A stretch of DNA of 16,765 bases from Hymenopellis radicata (taxonomy: Eukaryota; Basidiomycota; Agaricomycetes; Agaricales; Physalacriaceae): the NCBI GenBank assembly GCA_015501595.1, contig JADNRX010000981.1, forward strand, positions 1 to 16,765, in the 5' to 3' direction. Each line of letters begins with the position of its first letter. Positions within the stretch are counted from its first letter, which is position 1. Below, piece after piece: positions 1 to 9,556 of this stretch. The translations under genes were made by a program, and so were the position numbers. Below the pieces are notes generated by a model. That model saw only the letters and a program-made list of their open reading frames with translations. It made no database searches and had not been told where the DNA came from.

Positions 1-1329
1 ACAAGATTCCTGAGCGCACTGATGCTACATTACCCAGGAAAGAACTGTCATATTGTACAGTTCACCTGTTTTCAACGGGTGAATATAGCTCAACTCTTGT
101 GCTTTGGGACGGCCGTTGATACTCCGGGTGTGGTCTACAGTACACGAGTAAAGAAAGCATTGGTAGCCATCTCGAGAATCACATTAGGCTTGTGAATGGC
201 GGCAGCTTGAAGTCCTATTCAAAGCCATATATCGCAAGGAAGGTACAATGAATGGTCTCCATCAACAAATACAAAACTGGGACCACACTCACCAGCAACG
301 GAGACTGAAGGAAGAGGCGCGTACCAAGTTCAAGCTGAGTCCAATATCAGACCACCGCTTAGAGACTCGGGATGACGAAAGGAAATTGATACCGGCTAGC
401 GCCTGAGAAATGCGCATGGGGGAAGGTAAGCCGTCGAGCAACGGCGATCCGTAATAGCTCGGTAATGTCAATCACGTCGTTGGCCCGTTTCTGCTCTTTA
501 CGCGAGCTTCGATGACATCCAAGCCAGTACTTTATTATGCAGTAACGCGGACAGCAGGGTATGGCGGGCAGGTCGTGGCGCGCGCTCCGGGCTACAATCG
601 GACGAAATGGAAGGTAATCTCGGTATAGACGAGGAACGAAAACGAAACCTTTGTTTCGTTCGTGTCAGTTTGCGGGCCAGTGATCCGTGACTTGAGCACA
701 AGTTGTGACCATCATCACAATTTTCCCTTTTTTGGTGGGCGACGACGGCGCGCCTTGCCTCAGACGAATCATGGTCCCTCTTGCTGATGCTTTCAGCTTC
801 TTCATCACACTGTCTCGCTCCTACTCAGCCTGACATGGCATCCGTGGATGAGCCACTGGACTCCTCCTCCCGACCTCTGAGACGCGTTCTAAATACCAGA
901 AACGGACCACTTCCTCTCGTTCAGATTTGGGTGTTTGATCTTGTTGCTATCGATAACATGTCCTCATGATTGTTACATGAATCCCTCTTCTTGGCACCGA
1001 TGCAATTACAATGGAGTTGACTCTCGGATTCCATCGGCGCAAACCTGTCCTCCGAAGAGTGTTGTGGGTGACTTGAAGAACTCGTCCAACCAGGTGGAGG
1101 GTACTTACGGGCTAATACCTGTGATCTGGTCATGTGGAGTCGTGATATGGTACGTTGCGTTCATTTGTCAATGCTCTCGAAGCACGCCACTGACGCTACT
1201 CGCTAGGCATGTAGTTGGCGCGTTTGCACCCGCATGAACGATTCCCGGTCGTCTTCGACGACTGGGTCTGGGTCGAATACCCCTACTTCCTAGTACCTTA
1301 CTTTTTTCTTTTCTTTTTTTTTGAATCCA
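1..1329. other. Intergenic or unrecognised sequence
   Basis: No coding region could be supported here. The short open frames on both strands (for example 289-471 and 498-701 on the minus strand, 935-1237 on the plus strand) show no family resemblance, no convincing splice-site pairing and no domain motif. A T-rich tract lies at about 1302-1323. Part of a gene that continues beyond the left edge cannot be excluded. Confidence 0.4.
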
Positions 1330-1868
1330 ATTTATAGTCCAGTTGTATGATATCCGGTATACGTATACTCTCGCGACTCCCGGGAGAAAGATGTCGATTC
1401 CACAAGAAGATGGCCCGGATACGCGATATGTGGCATCGGGCTTGTTGGGAGGCGGTCCAGGTGTTGCAGTAAAGTTTGGATCAGCACATTCGAATATTCT
1501 GCACCTCTTCTTGAGTGACATTGGGGGACAGGACAAGAATATCCACATCCTAGACGATCTATCAGTATAGGAAGCACTGGCTTGGTAGCCAATCACTCAC
1601 GTTAGGCGATTCGCGAACCATGCTCGTAACACGCCGTCCTGCCGACAAGGCAGAAAGAGAACCCTGCATCGCGCAGGCCGGCGAACGCAGCACGAGCCGC
1701 CAATGGCAACACGACTCGCCTTTCTTCAGGATAATCATCCATCACGAAGCGAACCAAGAAAGAGTATAGATGTGTACCTGCGAATATCAGCAACTGCCAT
1801 TACAACGCCTCACACGCATCTGACACCAACAATTCCGTCTTCCGTAACACAATATCCAGTGAAGCCAT
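1330..1868 (-). pseudogene. Nucleotidyltransferase-fold protein, broken
   Basis: Reading leftwards on the minus strand, three stretches match one basidiomycete nucleotidyltransferase-like family. They are a helix plus a CLVG-type turn (about 1700-1634), then DVDILVLSPNVTQEEVQ starting at 1549, then ADPNF...ATYRVSG...CGIDIFLPG. The order is the pol-beta-superfamily layout: a G-S turn, then a D-x-D metal-binding strand, then a third acidic strand (GIDIFLP). A 51-nt GT-AG intron at 1600-1550 joins the G turn to DVD. The pieces lie in different frames: an extra base just before the intron (about 1603), a break at about 1485 and another near 1385. The usual Ser of the G-S turn is Arg (LVGRTAC). 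A possible N-terminus begins at the ATG at 1868, but splicing between 1868 and 1750 could not be resolved. I see a remnant of a once-functional gene, or a gene damaged by assembly errors. The family assignment is from memory of motifs. Confidence 0.55.
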
Positions 1869-2237
1869 TCCAGAGGCCCAACAGAAGGGAAAACTGATGT
1901 GGCGATATCGGTGGCAAGAGCAAAAAAAAGCTCTCGGCGTCATCGGAGTCTTCGGTTTAACGATACAAAAATGTGTCACGTATATTATCGACATTTTCAA
2001 CACGGTCTGCGTCGCGACTGTGAAAATAGAACGTCCAGGAAAAATGGTATCTCAATAGATAAAACAAAAAAGCATAGCAAAAAATCAGCGAAACGGGACG
2101 CGATAAACGGGTATACAACCCGTGGACAGAAAGGTAGTGAAAAAGAGAGAATGACATGCTAGGACCGGTATCCCAAGGATTAGTTATGTCGTGGGCGTAA
2201 AGGCACGTAAATATAGGAGATGTCATACAGCACGAGG
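1869..2237. other. Intergenic, A-rich
   Basis: Sequence between the 3' end of SHO1 and the nucleotidyltransferase remnant. On the plus strand it is rich in A runs (1922-1929 and several between 2040 and 2090). It presumably contains the SHO1 3' untranslated region. No gene was recognised. Confidence 0.5.
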
Positions 2238-3456
2238 TCATAGCAGTTGGAGGTAGTTCGATGGTGCAACTAGCAAGGGATTAGAATATGTTCGGGAGGC
2301 ATGAAATAGTCAACGTACTTCCTGTTGTACCATCGGTTCTCCTTGCGGACCACCATTTCCCCTGCTTGTCGATAATGTCCAAGATGTCGCCTTTATTGAA
2401 GGTCAACTCATTCGGATCATCTGGAGATGCCGTATCTACGGGGATGTCAGCAACGACAATTAATTGCGAGAAGGTCGACACATACAGGCATACAAAGCCT
2501 TTGCTTTATGAGCAGGCGCATCTGCCGATGCTGGGTCGGAGAGGGGCAAATTATTCCCTCCTCCAATCCCGGCAACACCAGCGCCAATCGGGGAGCCAGG
2601 AGCATTGGGCTCATTTAGAGACGCGGGTCCGGTCGTGCTCGTAGCGTTGTGGATGCTCCCACCACCGCCTCCCATGCTCTTGTCTCGGGCGTCCCCACTC
2701 GTGAAACTGCCGGTGCTCCTGACACCTCCAGGAGCACCATAGCCTGCCGCTCCAGCAACCATTCCGCTGCCTGCTTTTGCTGTTGTACATGTCAGATCCT
2801 ATGCCTCCAGACGCATAGTTCGTCGCATAGTTGCCGTTCACAGCCGACATATTGTGCACCGAATTCGTGGTGCGCGTGCGCCGACGACGGGAAGGAGGGG
2901 TTAAACCTCCAGTGCCCATGGAGTTGAAGAGATGCAGAGTGAGCGAGTCGTCCTCCGAAGTAAAGTACAGCACCCAAAGAATGTCCACCAATGAAAGAAT
3001 GAGCCAGCCTGCGGACATGGCATTCAAGGCGCCGTCCGTAGAGTAGATTCCTTTCTGGACTCCCTCAACGGCGTAAACGATGGCGACCGCTCCAAAGACG
3101 CAGATCTGGAGACGGTGCATGGCGATGGAGTCGCTCGCGAGGGTGTACAACACGCCCAGGATGAGGAACAGCTGTAGAAATATTCCGAACCATTGTGTGC
3201 CGACAATACCATGGTCGGGTGCGACTGGAGGAGATATGAGCCTCGTGCTCCGAGGGAAAGCAAGATAACGCACATCTAGCTGCTGATATACACTGTCCTA
3301 TAAAGGCTACAAACCATCCAGCCTAGGCGGAAATTAGCTCTGAAAACAGCCGAAAAAACCAAGGTGACGGACGACGGCTAGAATGGTAGTGAGAAGAAAA
3401 AGATAATGGGTCAAGATGGGAGTAAAGTCGAGCTCCCTGCCATTGCCGCGATTCAT
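2238..3456 (-). CDS. SHO1: High-osmolarity sensor, four TM helices plus SH3 (one frame break)
   Basis: Sho1 is the plasma-membrane scaffold of the HOG MAP-kinase pathway; its C-terminal SH3 domain binds Pbs2. Five exons: 3456-3373, 3322-3274, 3224-2486, 2435-2319, 2269-2238, with GT-AG introns of 49-50 nt. The start ATG lies in a CCACCATG context. The product (about 339 aa) has TM1 around residues 14-40 (AGWFVAFIGQC), then three more helices (GTQWFGIFLQLFLILGVLY; a segment after MHRLQI; AGWLILSLVDILWVLYF). GGLTPPSRRRRT and a Gly/Ser-rich linker follow, then a C-terminal SH3 domain with ALYAYTASPDDPNELTF, GKWWSAR and a terminal SNYLQLL. Total length, S. cerevisiae Sho1 being 367 aa, and topology fit the family. 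One oddity: exon 3 changes frame in the linker at a run of four A (minus strand; 2775-2778), one base too many for a continuous frame. An 82-nt intron in the linker could also explain this. Identity is secure; the linker is not. Confidence 0.93.
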
Positions 3457-3901
3457 GGTGGCTGAAGAGGAGAAAAGACGAGAAGTGGTGGGAGCTCAGA
3501 TGAAGGTCAAGTAAAGCAGTGTGACTGTTTGGTTTCAAATACGTATGACGTATTTACACATCCTCATCTCCGCGAAAAAGTTTTCCCAAACGAGCACTCT
3601 ATTTTCTGCGCAACAGCTACTCAACAGAAACAAGTATATAGGCCCATTGTGACAGCCTCGACAACTCAATGTTAGAGCAGAAATCATTACTGACATGATC
3701 CATGATCGCAAACACTTCTACTGTTTGCGCAATGGTATCTTCCCATGGTTTCATGATGCCGTCTCTCTTCCACTGATGACCGCTGCGCACCGCAGATATC
3801 CGGGTCATCGCCTTAGTAGCTGCGCAATAGCAGAGCCAATGCGCGTGTTGATACATGTTGCTTTAATGTTTAGAACATACGACCTAAAGGTTGGTTTGCA
3901 C
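3457..3901. other. SHO1 promoter and RNF10 3' flank
   Basis: This gap holds the SHO1 upstream region (3457 to about 3600) and the 3' flank of RNF10. It includes a perfect 8-bp-arm inverted repeat at 3537-3555 (listed separately). A 79-codon minus-strand frame (3856-3617) contains GIMKPWEDTIAQTVEVFAIM, which looks protein-like and ends at a potential splice donor, but I do not recognise it and cannot place it in a gene. Confidence 0.4.
3537..3555. promoter_or_regulatory. Inverted repeat with CRE-like core upstream of SHO1
   Basis: AAATACGT-ATG-ACGTATTT is a perfect inverted repeat with 8-bp arms and a 3-bp spacer, 81 bp upstream of the SHO1 start codon. On the plus strand it contains TGACGTAT, which resembles the TGACGT half-site of Atf1/Sko1-type bZIP factors. 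The repeat is seen directly; a regulatory role is inference. Confidence 0.4.
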
Positions 3902-5949
3902 TCAACGCCTTCGTCCAGGTCCTCCTCCACCTCCTATCAACACGAGCTTATTGCTCTTCTTCCGCCGACCGCCGGTACCACTCGCGTTTCGCGACTCGAG
4001 CTCATGCCACGCCGCGTCAATGTCCCACTCATCCTCATCGTCTCTCCGAGTGGCTCCCGCGCCCTGCCTCGGTGTACCGGGAGACGAAAGAGTCGACGCA
4101 AAACTCCTTGATCCCCAAGCTCCGGAAACCGGTGCTGATGGTGATATAGTCTCCTCGGTCGCGCTAAAGTCCGGCTCGATAATCACTGTAGGTGGCGTAA
4201 CAGGTGCACTCCAGGAAGTCGTGTTGACTAATCGTCTCTCCCGCTCCCTCTCTTCTGCTCGTATTCTGGCTCGGTCATCCTTCTTACCCTTCTCCTTCCT
4301 CCTCGACGTCCGCATCTTCAAGGGGCCCTCAAAGTTCTTCAAGCCTTCTTTGCCGACGACACTCTTTAGGTCAGCCTCGATAAAAACAACGTCTGCGCCC
4401 TCAGGCATATGAGCAAGATACTTGCATCGCTTCCGCAAATCATCGTTGACCGTGCCTTCTGATAATGCGTCGACACGAATGTCAATCGTGTCCGGGAAAG
4501 CCGGGTAGCTCTGGAAATGGGAGAGTAATATCCTGATATCCAGTGGGTGCAGAAATATCGGGAGACCAGAAGCAGCCTGGTAAAAGTAGTATGTTGACGT
4601 CGAGGGAGGAGGCGGATTTAGATTACGCCTCTGTCTAGGACCATTTCTGGTTACTGAACTTGGTCGCGGTGGGGTTAAGGCGGGTGTAGCAGCTGATCGA
4701 AGTGCGAGTAACTCTTCTGGGACATCGGTGGACGGAGCAAGATGAGCCGAATGCTCATCACGGCGTCGACTGAGAGCGTGTCGTTGTTCGACGTCGTGAA
4801 GAGCTTGTCGCGCCTTGTCAATTTGTTCTCGTAGTATCGGATTATCCATTGCGCCAACTCTCGTCATGTGGTTGCGAACTTTCTGCTCTGCAGCGTCAAT
4901 GAACGAGACGCCGAGATCATCATCCATGCCAGCGAGCTGACGCCTTTCCAAAGCGAGTTCGTCCAGGTCCTTGGACAGATCTTGAATGAGGTAGTCTGGC
5001 GTCGCAAGCATAAACTTGGAATAGTTGAAGATGTCGGGTAAGAAGTGGAAAGGCGCCTGGTGGGGCGGAATTAGATCTGAAGGCCACGTAGATGAGCGCG
5101 GTAAGGCCAGAGTGGTGATCTGAGGTCGTTGCATGAGTCGCATGCGGAACATGGAACCAGCGCGCGGAGCATCGAAAGGATGCTCTGCATAAGAAGAGGA
5201 TGCAGAGGATGATGCTCCACCAGAGGGTTCGTCTAAAGACGAATCGAATACTGGACCGTCGAACCATTTAACGTTCTTGAGCTGATTATCGTTGATCGAG
5301 TCGAAGCAGATAGGACACCTTGCCCACTTATTCTCGGAGGTGTTGAGGTAGTGTAGAATGCAAGGATAGCAGAAAACCTGCGAACAAGTTGATAAGTAAG
5401 AGAATGTGATGATAAGAATGGGTACCGACATGACCGCATTTCGTCATACGCGACGCAGTAGGAGACGACAGACAAATAGGACAGGTCGTATGTCCTTCAT
5501 CTTGAGAGCTCTGTTCGCGGCCTGCCGCTACAGACGCGAGTGCAGATGAACGCGGGATGATAACTTGAGCGATATCATTCCACTGGAAGAAGCTAAGTAA
5601 TAGTCAGTCTAGCAACAGCAACGATTGGAATAAGACTGACATATCCGGATCCGCAAAATGGACAGTGTAGTCGCCCATGGGGTTCATCACGAAACGATAC
5701 TGAGCATTGACGAATCCTATCGAGACGTGGTGAACACCAGCTCATCAGCGACGACTCGACTGGGCACGCACGTTCCTTGTTCCAGAGGGCCTGAACACCC
5801 GTCCGCCGACTTCTACGCGGCAGACCTGCCATAGGCTGCGACTGCCTCGGCGGCAGAGTAAAGTTGAGGAGATGATTCACGTTGACCGGCTGTGAATTCA
5901 TCTTGGACGGTCGCTTCGGCGTAGTCTGGGGTGTCGGGAGGCTGGCCAT
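3902..5949 (-). CDS. RNF10/Mag2-type RING E3 ubiquitin ligase
   Basis: RNF10 (yeast Mag2) ubiquitinates 40S ribosomal proteins in ribosome quality control. Four exons: 5949-5772, 5716-5641, 5592-5430, 5377-3902, with introns of 55, 48 and 52 nt (GT-AG). They total 1893 nt, 630 aa, with no frame problem. Near the N-terminus is VNVNHLLNFTLPPR, characteristic of the family, then ERFVNAQYRFV and GDYTVHFADPD. The C3HC4 RING spans residues about 122-163 with C122, C125, C137, H139, C142, C145, C160 and C163; an intron splits it after H139. The downstream family region includes LPIFLHPLDIRILLSHF and MPEGADVVFIEADL. A basic coiled stretch (RRKEKGKKDDRARIRAEERE) and a Gly-rich, Arg-ended tail follow. 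Start choice: the ATG at 5949 precedes the conserved N-terminus; an in-frame ATG at 6045 lies further upstream but adds non-conserved sequence. It is divergently oriented from WBP11. Confidence 0.93.
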
Positions 5950-6129
5950 TATGGCTCTGCGGTGTCGATAATTCGTGGGGAAAAGACAATAAAAAGGGAG
6001 CGCAACTGTGGGCTCCCCTACGAGAGAGGGAGGGAACCAGCTCAAGCGTATGATGCCATTCTCGGCATGACTCCGATTCCTTCACGTGCGCTCCCGAATT
6101 GAACTCTGCCTTAAACGGCCATTATCGTT
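5950..6129. promoter_or_regulatory. Shared divergent promoter region, RNF10 / WBP11
   Basis: Only 180 bp separate the start codons of the minus-strand RNF10 gene and the plus-strand WBP11 gene, so their promoters must overlap. A CACGTG palindrome (E-box) lies at 6083-6088, about 40 bp upstream of WBP11. No clear TATA box is seen. Co-regulation is inferred from the geometry only. Confidence 0.55.
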
Positions 6130-7720
6130 ATGGGAAAGAAGAATCTCAATCCAGCGGACTCGTTTCGTGCGTATTTGTGAATCAATTGGTTGTATGAGAC
6201 TTACAGTCATGTAGGAAAGGCTCAGCGCAAAAAGGAGCTGAAAAAGGCAGGCATTAGCCTCAAAACACGTCCCTTTCATACTCAACAATGCATCATGTAG
6301 TAGAACAAGGCCACTCGCAGCCAAGCACGCGACTTTACGCTTGTAAAGAAGGATACTTGGGGTTTGCTCCTCTGTTTGATTTCTGCCCTGCTTTCCTCAA
6401 CACATTATATAGACCTTCAGGATGAAATTGAACGCCTCGAATCTGTAGGCAAACCCGATGACCAGGACAAAGCGCGTCTACTAGAGCTCAAGGCAGAACT
6501 TGAGAAGATCAACAAGAAAAAGGCAGAATGGGTCGAGGAACATCCTGAACATCGACGCCTCGTGTACAGACCGCGCAAGGAGACAGATACGCAGAAGCTT
6601 GAACAAGAATTGCTCGCAGCTAAACCCAAGAGGAATCTCTTCTTGCCAAATGGACTGCCTAGGCATCCAGAACGCAGTATTTACTATGATCCTGTCATGA
6701 ATCCCTTTGGTGTCGCTCCTCCTGGTATGCCGTATCGAGAAAGAGGTATGCACACTTTCTATTTCCCAAATAATTCACTTACTCAAATGCTTCTAGATCT
6801 TATACCAGGAGAGATCGATAGTGATGCTGATTCCGATGATGGTGAGCCGCTTTCAACGCGTATTCGTTTCTCTTTACAAGCAGGTCAATTTAGATGATGA
6901 TATTATGATGCCTGCTGGCCCACCTCCCAAAGGAGAGGATGCCGTTGACAGCGACGAAGACATTCCTATGCCTGACGGGCCCCCACCAGGTCGGGAAGGA
7001 GAACCAGATATTCCGATGCCTCCACCACTTTTACCACCGTTCCCACCTGGCGCTGTTCCTCCAAATATGTATCCTACCCCACCACCATTTCCTCCGCCCC
7101 AGAATGCTTTCTTTCCTCCAGGAGCCATGCTTCCACCTCCACCTCCAAATTTTGTACCAAATGTACCACCCCCACCGCCAATGCCTCCAAACTTTATGTC
7201 CAACATGCTTCAGCCTCCACCAGGCTTTTTCCCTCGTGGGACCCGGGCACCTGGCTCTATGCAAGATCCTTTATCTTCAATACCCCATCAGACCTTTCAA
7301 GGTCACCGGAGCCAGCCGCCGCCACCCCCGCATTCGTCGCTACCTTCAAAACCCCAGTTCAACCCCGCGTCATCTCAAGCAGTCGCTGCGACTGTGTCTG
7401 CCGAGCCTGAGTTACGGAACCTGAAGAAGGAAGCGACATCATTCGTACCGGCATCCTTGAAACGGAGAAAAGTGGGTACAGGTGTAGTTGGTGCAAGCAG
7501 GATTAATGCTGCGCCTGGCGTCCTCGATGAAGAAGACGCTGCCGAGCATCCAGCGCGTCCGGACTTGCTTTCCGTTCTGCAGGATCAATTTGGACCCGCT
7601 CCGACCGTTCCTCGTACTTCGGGACCGGTATCCGTAAAGCCGAAGACGGATGTGGAGAAGAGTAAGGACGACTATGCAAAGTTTGTCGAGGAAATGGGTG
7701 ATATATTGGGCAATAAGTAG
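6130..7720 (+). CDS. WBP11-like pre-mRNA splicing factor
   Basis: WBP11 is a nuclear spliceosome-associated protein that binds WW domains (PQBP1 in animals) through proline-rich segments. Six exons: 6130-6166, 6215-6246, 6304-6361, 6413-6745, 6797-6841, 6894-7720, totalling 1332 nt (443 aa) with no frame problem. The N-terminal Wbp11 domain starts MGKKNLNPADSF and continues through KAQRKKELKKNKA, a DFTLVKKDTW block and a charged coiled coil (about residues 43-85). An acidic patch (DSDADSDDDDD) precedes a long Pro-rich region (PPPPPPNF, PPPPPMPPNF; about residues 170-300). The C-terminus has the conserved LKKEATSFVPASLKRRK block and a final DDYAKFVEEMGDIL. Introns are 48-57 nt; intron 2 (6247-6303) is GC-AG. 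The splice at 6842-6893 uses the distal TTTAG acceptor, because nearer AGs break the frame. Identity is strong from both ends of the protein. Confidence 0.93.
6247..6303 (+). other. GC-AG intron in WBP11
   Basis: Exon 2 ends in AAAAAG at 6246 and is followed by GCAGGC rather than a GT donor. The next conserved codons (NKATRS) begin at 6304 after TAGTAG. No GT in the neighbourhood keeps the frame. It is 57 nt, phase 0. A substitution or base-call error of GT to GC is the alternative. Confidence 0.6.
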
Positions 7721-7869
7721 GAAATAACTACCGTATACACGAGCTATACATGCTATCTTCTCGTCACTATATCAAGTCTTGTGGTACAACTGGTTGACGC
7801 GTATGTATTGCAGTTCGGGAGGCCTTCGGCGAAATACGTATCGGCCATTCACTTTTGAAGGGAAGACAT

Positions 7870-7880
7870 CTTATAAATAG
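7870..7880 (+). promoter_or_regulatory. TATA box of the F-box gene
   Basis: TTATAAATAG lies about 35-45 bp upstream of the ATG at 7914, downstream of the WBP11 stop at 7720. The spacing to the ATG implies a very short 5' leader if it is used. Confidence 0.55.
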
Positions 7881-7913
7881 AGCGTGTCTGCTTTTTGACT
7901 CCCACCATTCTCT

Positions 7914-9314
7914 ATGAGTACTACCACCACCACTGTGGCGCCAGCCAACGGAGTCATCTACTTGAAACCTCGTCCGTATGCCGCGCATGCAGGTTCATTC
8001 ATGCTGCTACCTCTCCTACCTAAGCCTAAACCACACAAGGCCTTACCATCGGAGATCTGGACGGAAATATTCAAGTTCGTGCTCGAGGCGCAGGGCGGGA
8101 TGAACAAATATGGTGTGTTGCGCGGGTCAATCATGGCTTTAGAGTATGTGATCTCTTCCATTTCCCTCAGACGTGGCTGACGCGACTACAGGCTACGGCT
8201 CTACCGCTTGCATACAAGCGTGTCCACATCCACAGTCTCTCTCAACTAGAAAAGTTCTATCGCCGACTGTATGACGCTGAAATGAAATGGGACAGTATTC
8301 GAAGAATTCCGTATTCAGCTCCAGGTCGGGTATGTGTTGTATCTTTATCATGGCTGAACACGAACTAATGCATTCGATCAGTGGGTGCAAAGCCTCGACC
8401 TTACAAAAGTCACATTCGTCGACCATGCACAAGCGTTTCTCCTCGATTCGCTGCTCACACCACTCTTTCCACTCGTTCCATGTCTGACGCACTTATCTAT
8501 GAATCCCCTCTTCGTCATGAGCCGTCGAGCTATCGCGTCCCTCGCATACAGACCAGGCGTCGTGAACATTCGCTCTCTCGAGGGGATAACCTATGTCCCT
8601 GCCCAAACGCAGAGCGAAGAGGAGGAGTCCATGGTCACTCTTCTCCGATGCTGCCAGCATCTGGAGGAACTAGAAATCACTGGCCACAGTCCCGATCCAT
8701 CCGACTTGGACTGGACCGCCTTCGAGGACCCAGAGACCTACGCGTCCAAAGGGCCGTTGTTCCTGCCGCATTTACGTATACTGACATTGCTGTCGATACA
8801 CTCGTCACCCTTGCTGTTCACCCTGCTTATCTCACATTTACCGTCGCTCGAGAAGCTGACCATCACACCATATGACGACCTCCCCGGATCTCCCGTATCC
8901 CAGTTCATCGAAACGCACGGCGCGCATCTACGGTCGCTACTGTTGTTCACGCCAAAGTCTTGGCCCACGAGACTGCACCCATCGCCGGACTCCATTCTCA
9001 CCACATCGCCGAACCTACGGCATATGTCGTTGGAACAGCCATTACCGACTCTTGTCCTCAAGGGGAATCATCCTCTTCAATTCTTGTCCATACCTCGACC
9101 GAATAACGATTCGTGGGACTTTCTCGCGAGGTTACTGCCTCACGTCCCGAATCTTTGCGCGGTTCGAGCGAGGGATGTGAAATGGCTGCGAAAGGGCATG
9201 AACTCCAGGGCGCAAGAAGCTGGGGTGCAGGGAACGATGAGAGAATGGAGGAAGCGGTTAGCACGGAGAGGTGTTAGGATGTTGGACTCGGATTGGAAGG
9301 ACATCGAGGCTTGA
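7914..9314 (+). CDS. F-box protein with leucine-rich C-terminal region
   Basis: Probable SCF ubiquitin-ligase substrate adaptor; the substrate is unknown. The F-box is visible at residues about 44-57 (LPSEIWTEIFKFV). Exons: 7914 to about 8147, about 8171-8329, 8382-9314. The 52-nt intron 8330-8381 (GTATGT...CAG) joins RRIPYSAPGR to WVQSLDL cleanly, and the 933-nt last exon is uninterrupted. It carries repeated leucine-rich segments (HLEELEI, LPHLRILTLLSIH, LPSLEKLTITPYDDL, LRHMSLEQPLPTLVL) and ends WLRKGMNSRAQEAGVQG. This matches a conserved Agaricomycete family of about 440 aa known mostly as hypothetical. The join between exons 1 and 2 is problematic: a textbook 48-nt intron (8144-8191) is out of phase by one base, and the in-frame alternative would be a 23-nt intron (8148-8170). 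TATA box at 7870-7880. Confidence 0.8.
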
Positions 9315-9556
9315 GCTTCGTGAGTTGGTTATCTAGCGCGGTGCTTCATCTGAACCTGTTATTTTTTGTAAACTACGACTGATTCTGTTCATGCAATACC
9401 ACTCATAATATATCAATCTGCTCTTCTCCATTTCCAATGACACTTGCGACGCCCATCTTGCGCAGCCAGCGCTGTACAACGGCACGCCGGTCATCTGTCA
9501 AAACTCGGGGTACGATATACTTAAGTCGAGGACGCGACGTCCGTGGTCGTCGCGCA
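9315..9556 (+). promoter_or_regulatory. Intergenic region before the PhzF-like gene
   Basis: It holds an AT-rich ATAATATATCAA element at about 9406-9417 and a GATATACTTAAG element at about 9512-9523; either could act as the TATA element. An in-frame ATG at 9437 would add 40 residues that are rich in Arg (about ten) with a single acidic residue, resembling a mitochondrial presequence. Confidence 0.35.

Noticed and set aside
1..290. Minus-strand stretch with a weak resemblance to an FAD-monooxygenase strand
   Set aside because: Only a short block was suggestive, with no cofactor motif and no consistent exon structure.
1917..1934. AGAGC-A8-GCTCT hairpin resembling a terminator
   Set aside because: Arms are only 5 bp, it lies in an A-rich fungal intergenic region, and bacterial-type terminators do not apply here.
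3891..4412. Long plus-strand open frames opposite RNF10
   Set aside because: They are mirror frames of the conserved RNF10 C-terminal coding sequence.
6821..6897. Apparent frameshift in the middle of WBP11
   Set aside because: A 52-nt intron (6842-6893) with a TTTAG acceptor joins the acidic DDDD run in frame and the six exons sum to a multiple of three.
6874..7206. Glycine-rich 110-codon minus-strand frame
   Set aside because: It is the complement of the proline-rich region of WBP11; Gly codons are the reverse complement of Pro codons.
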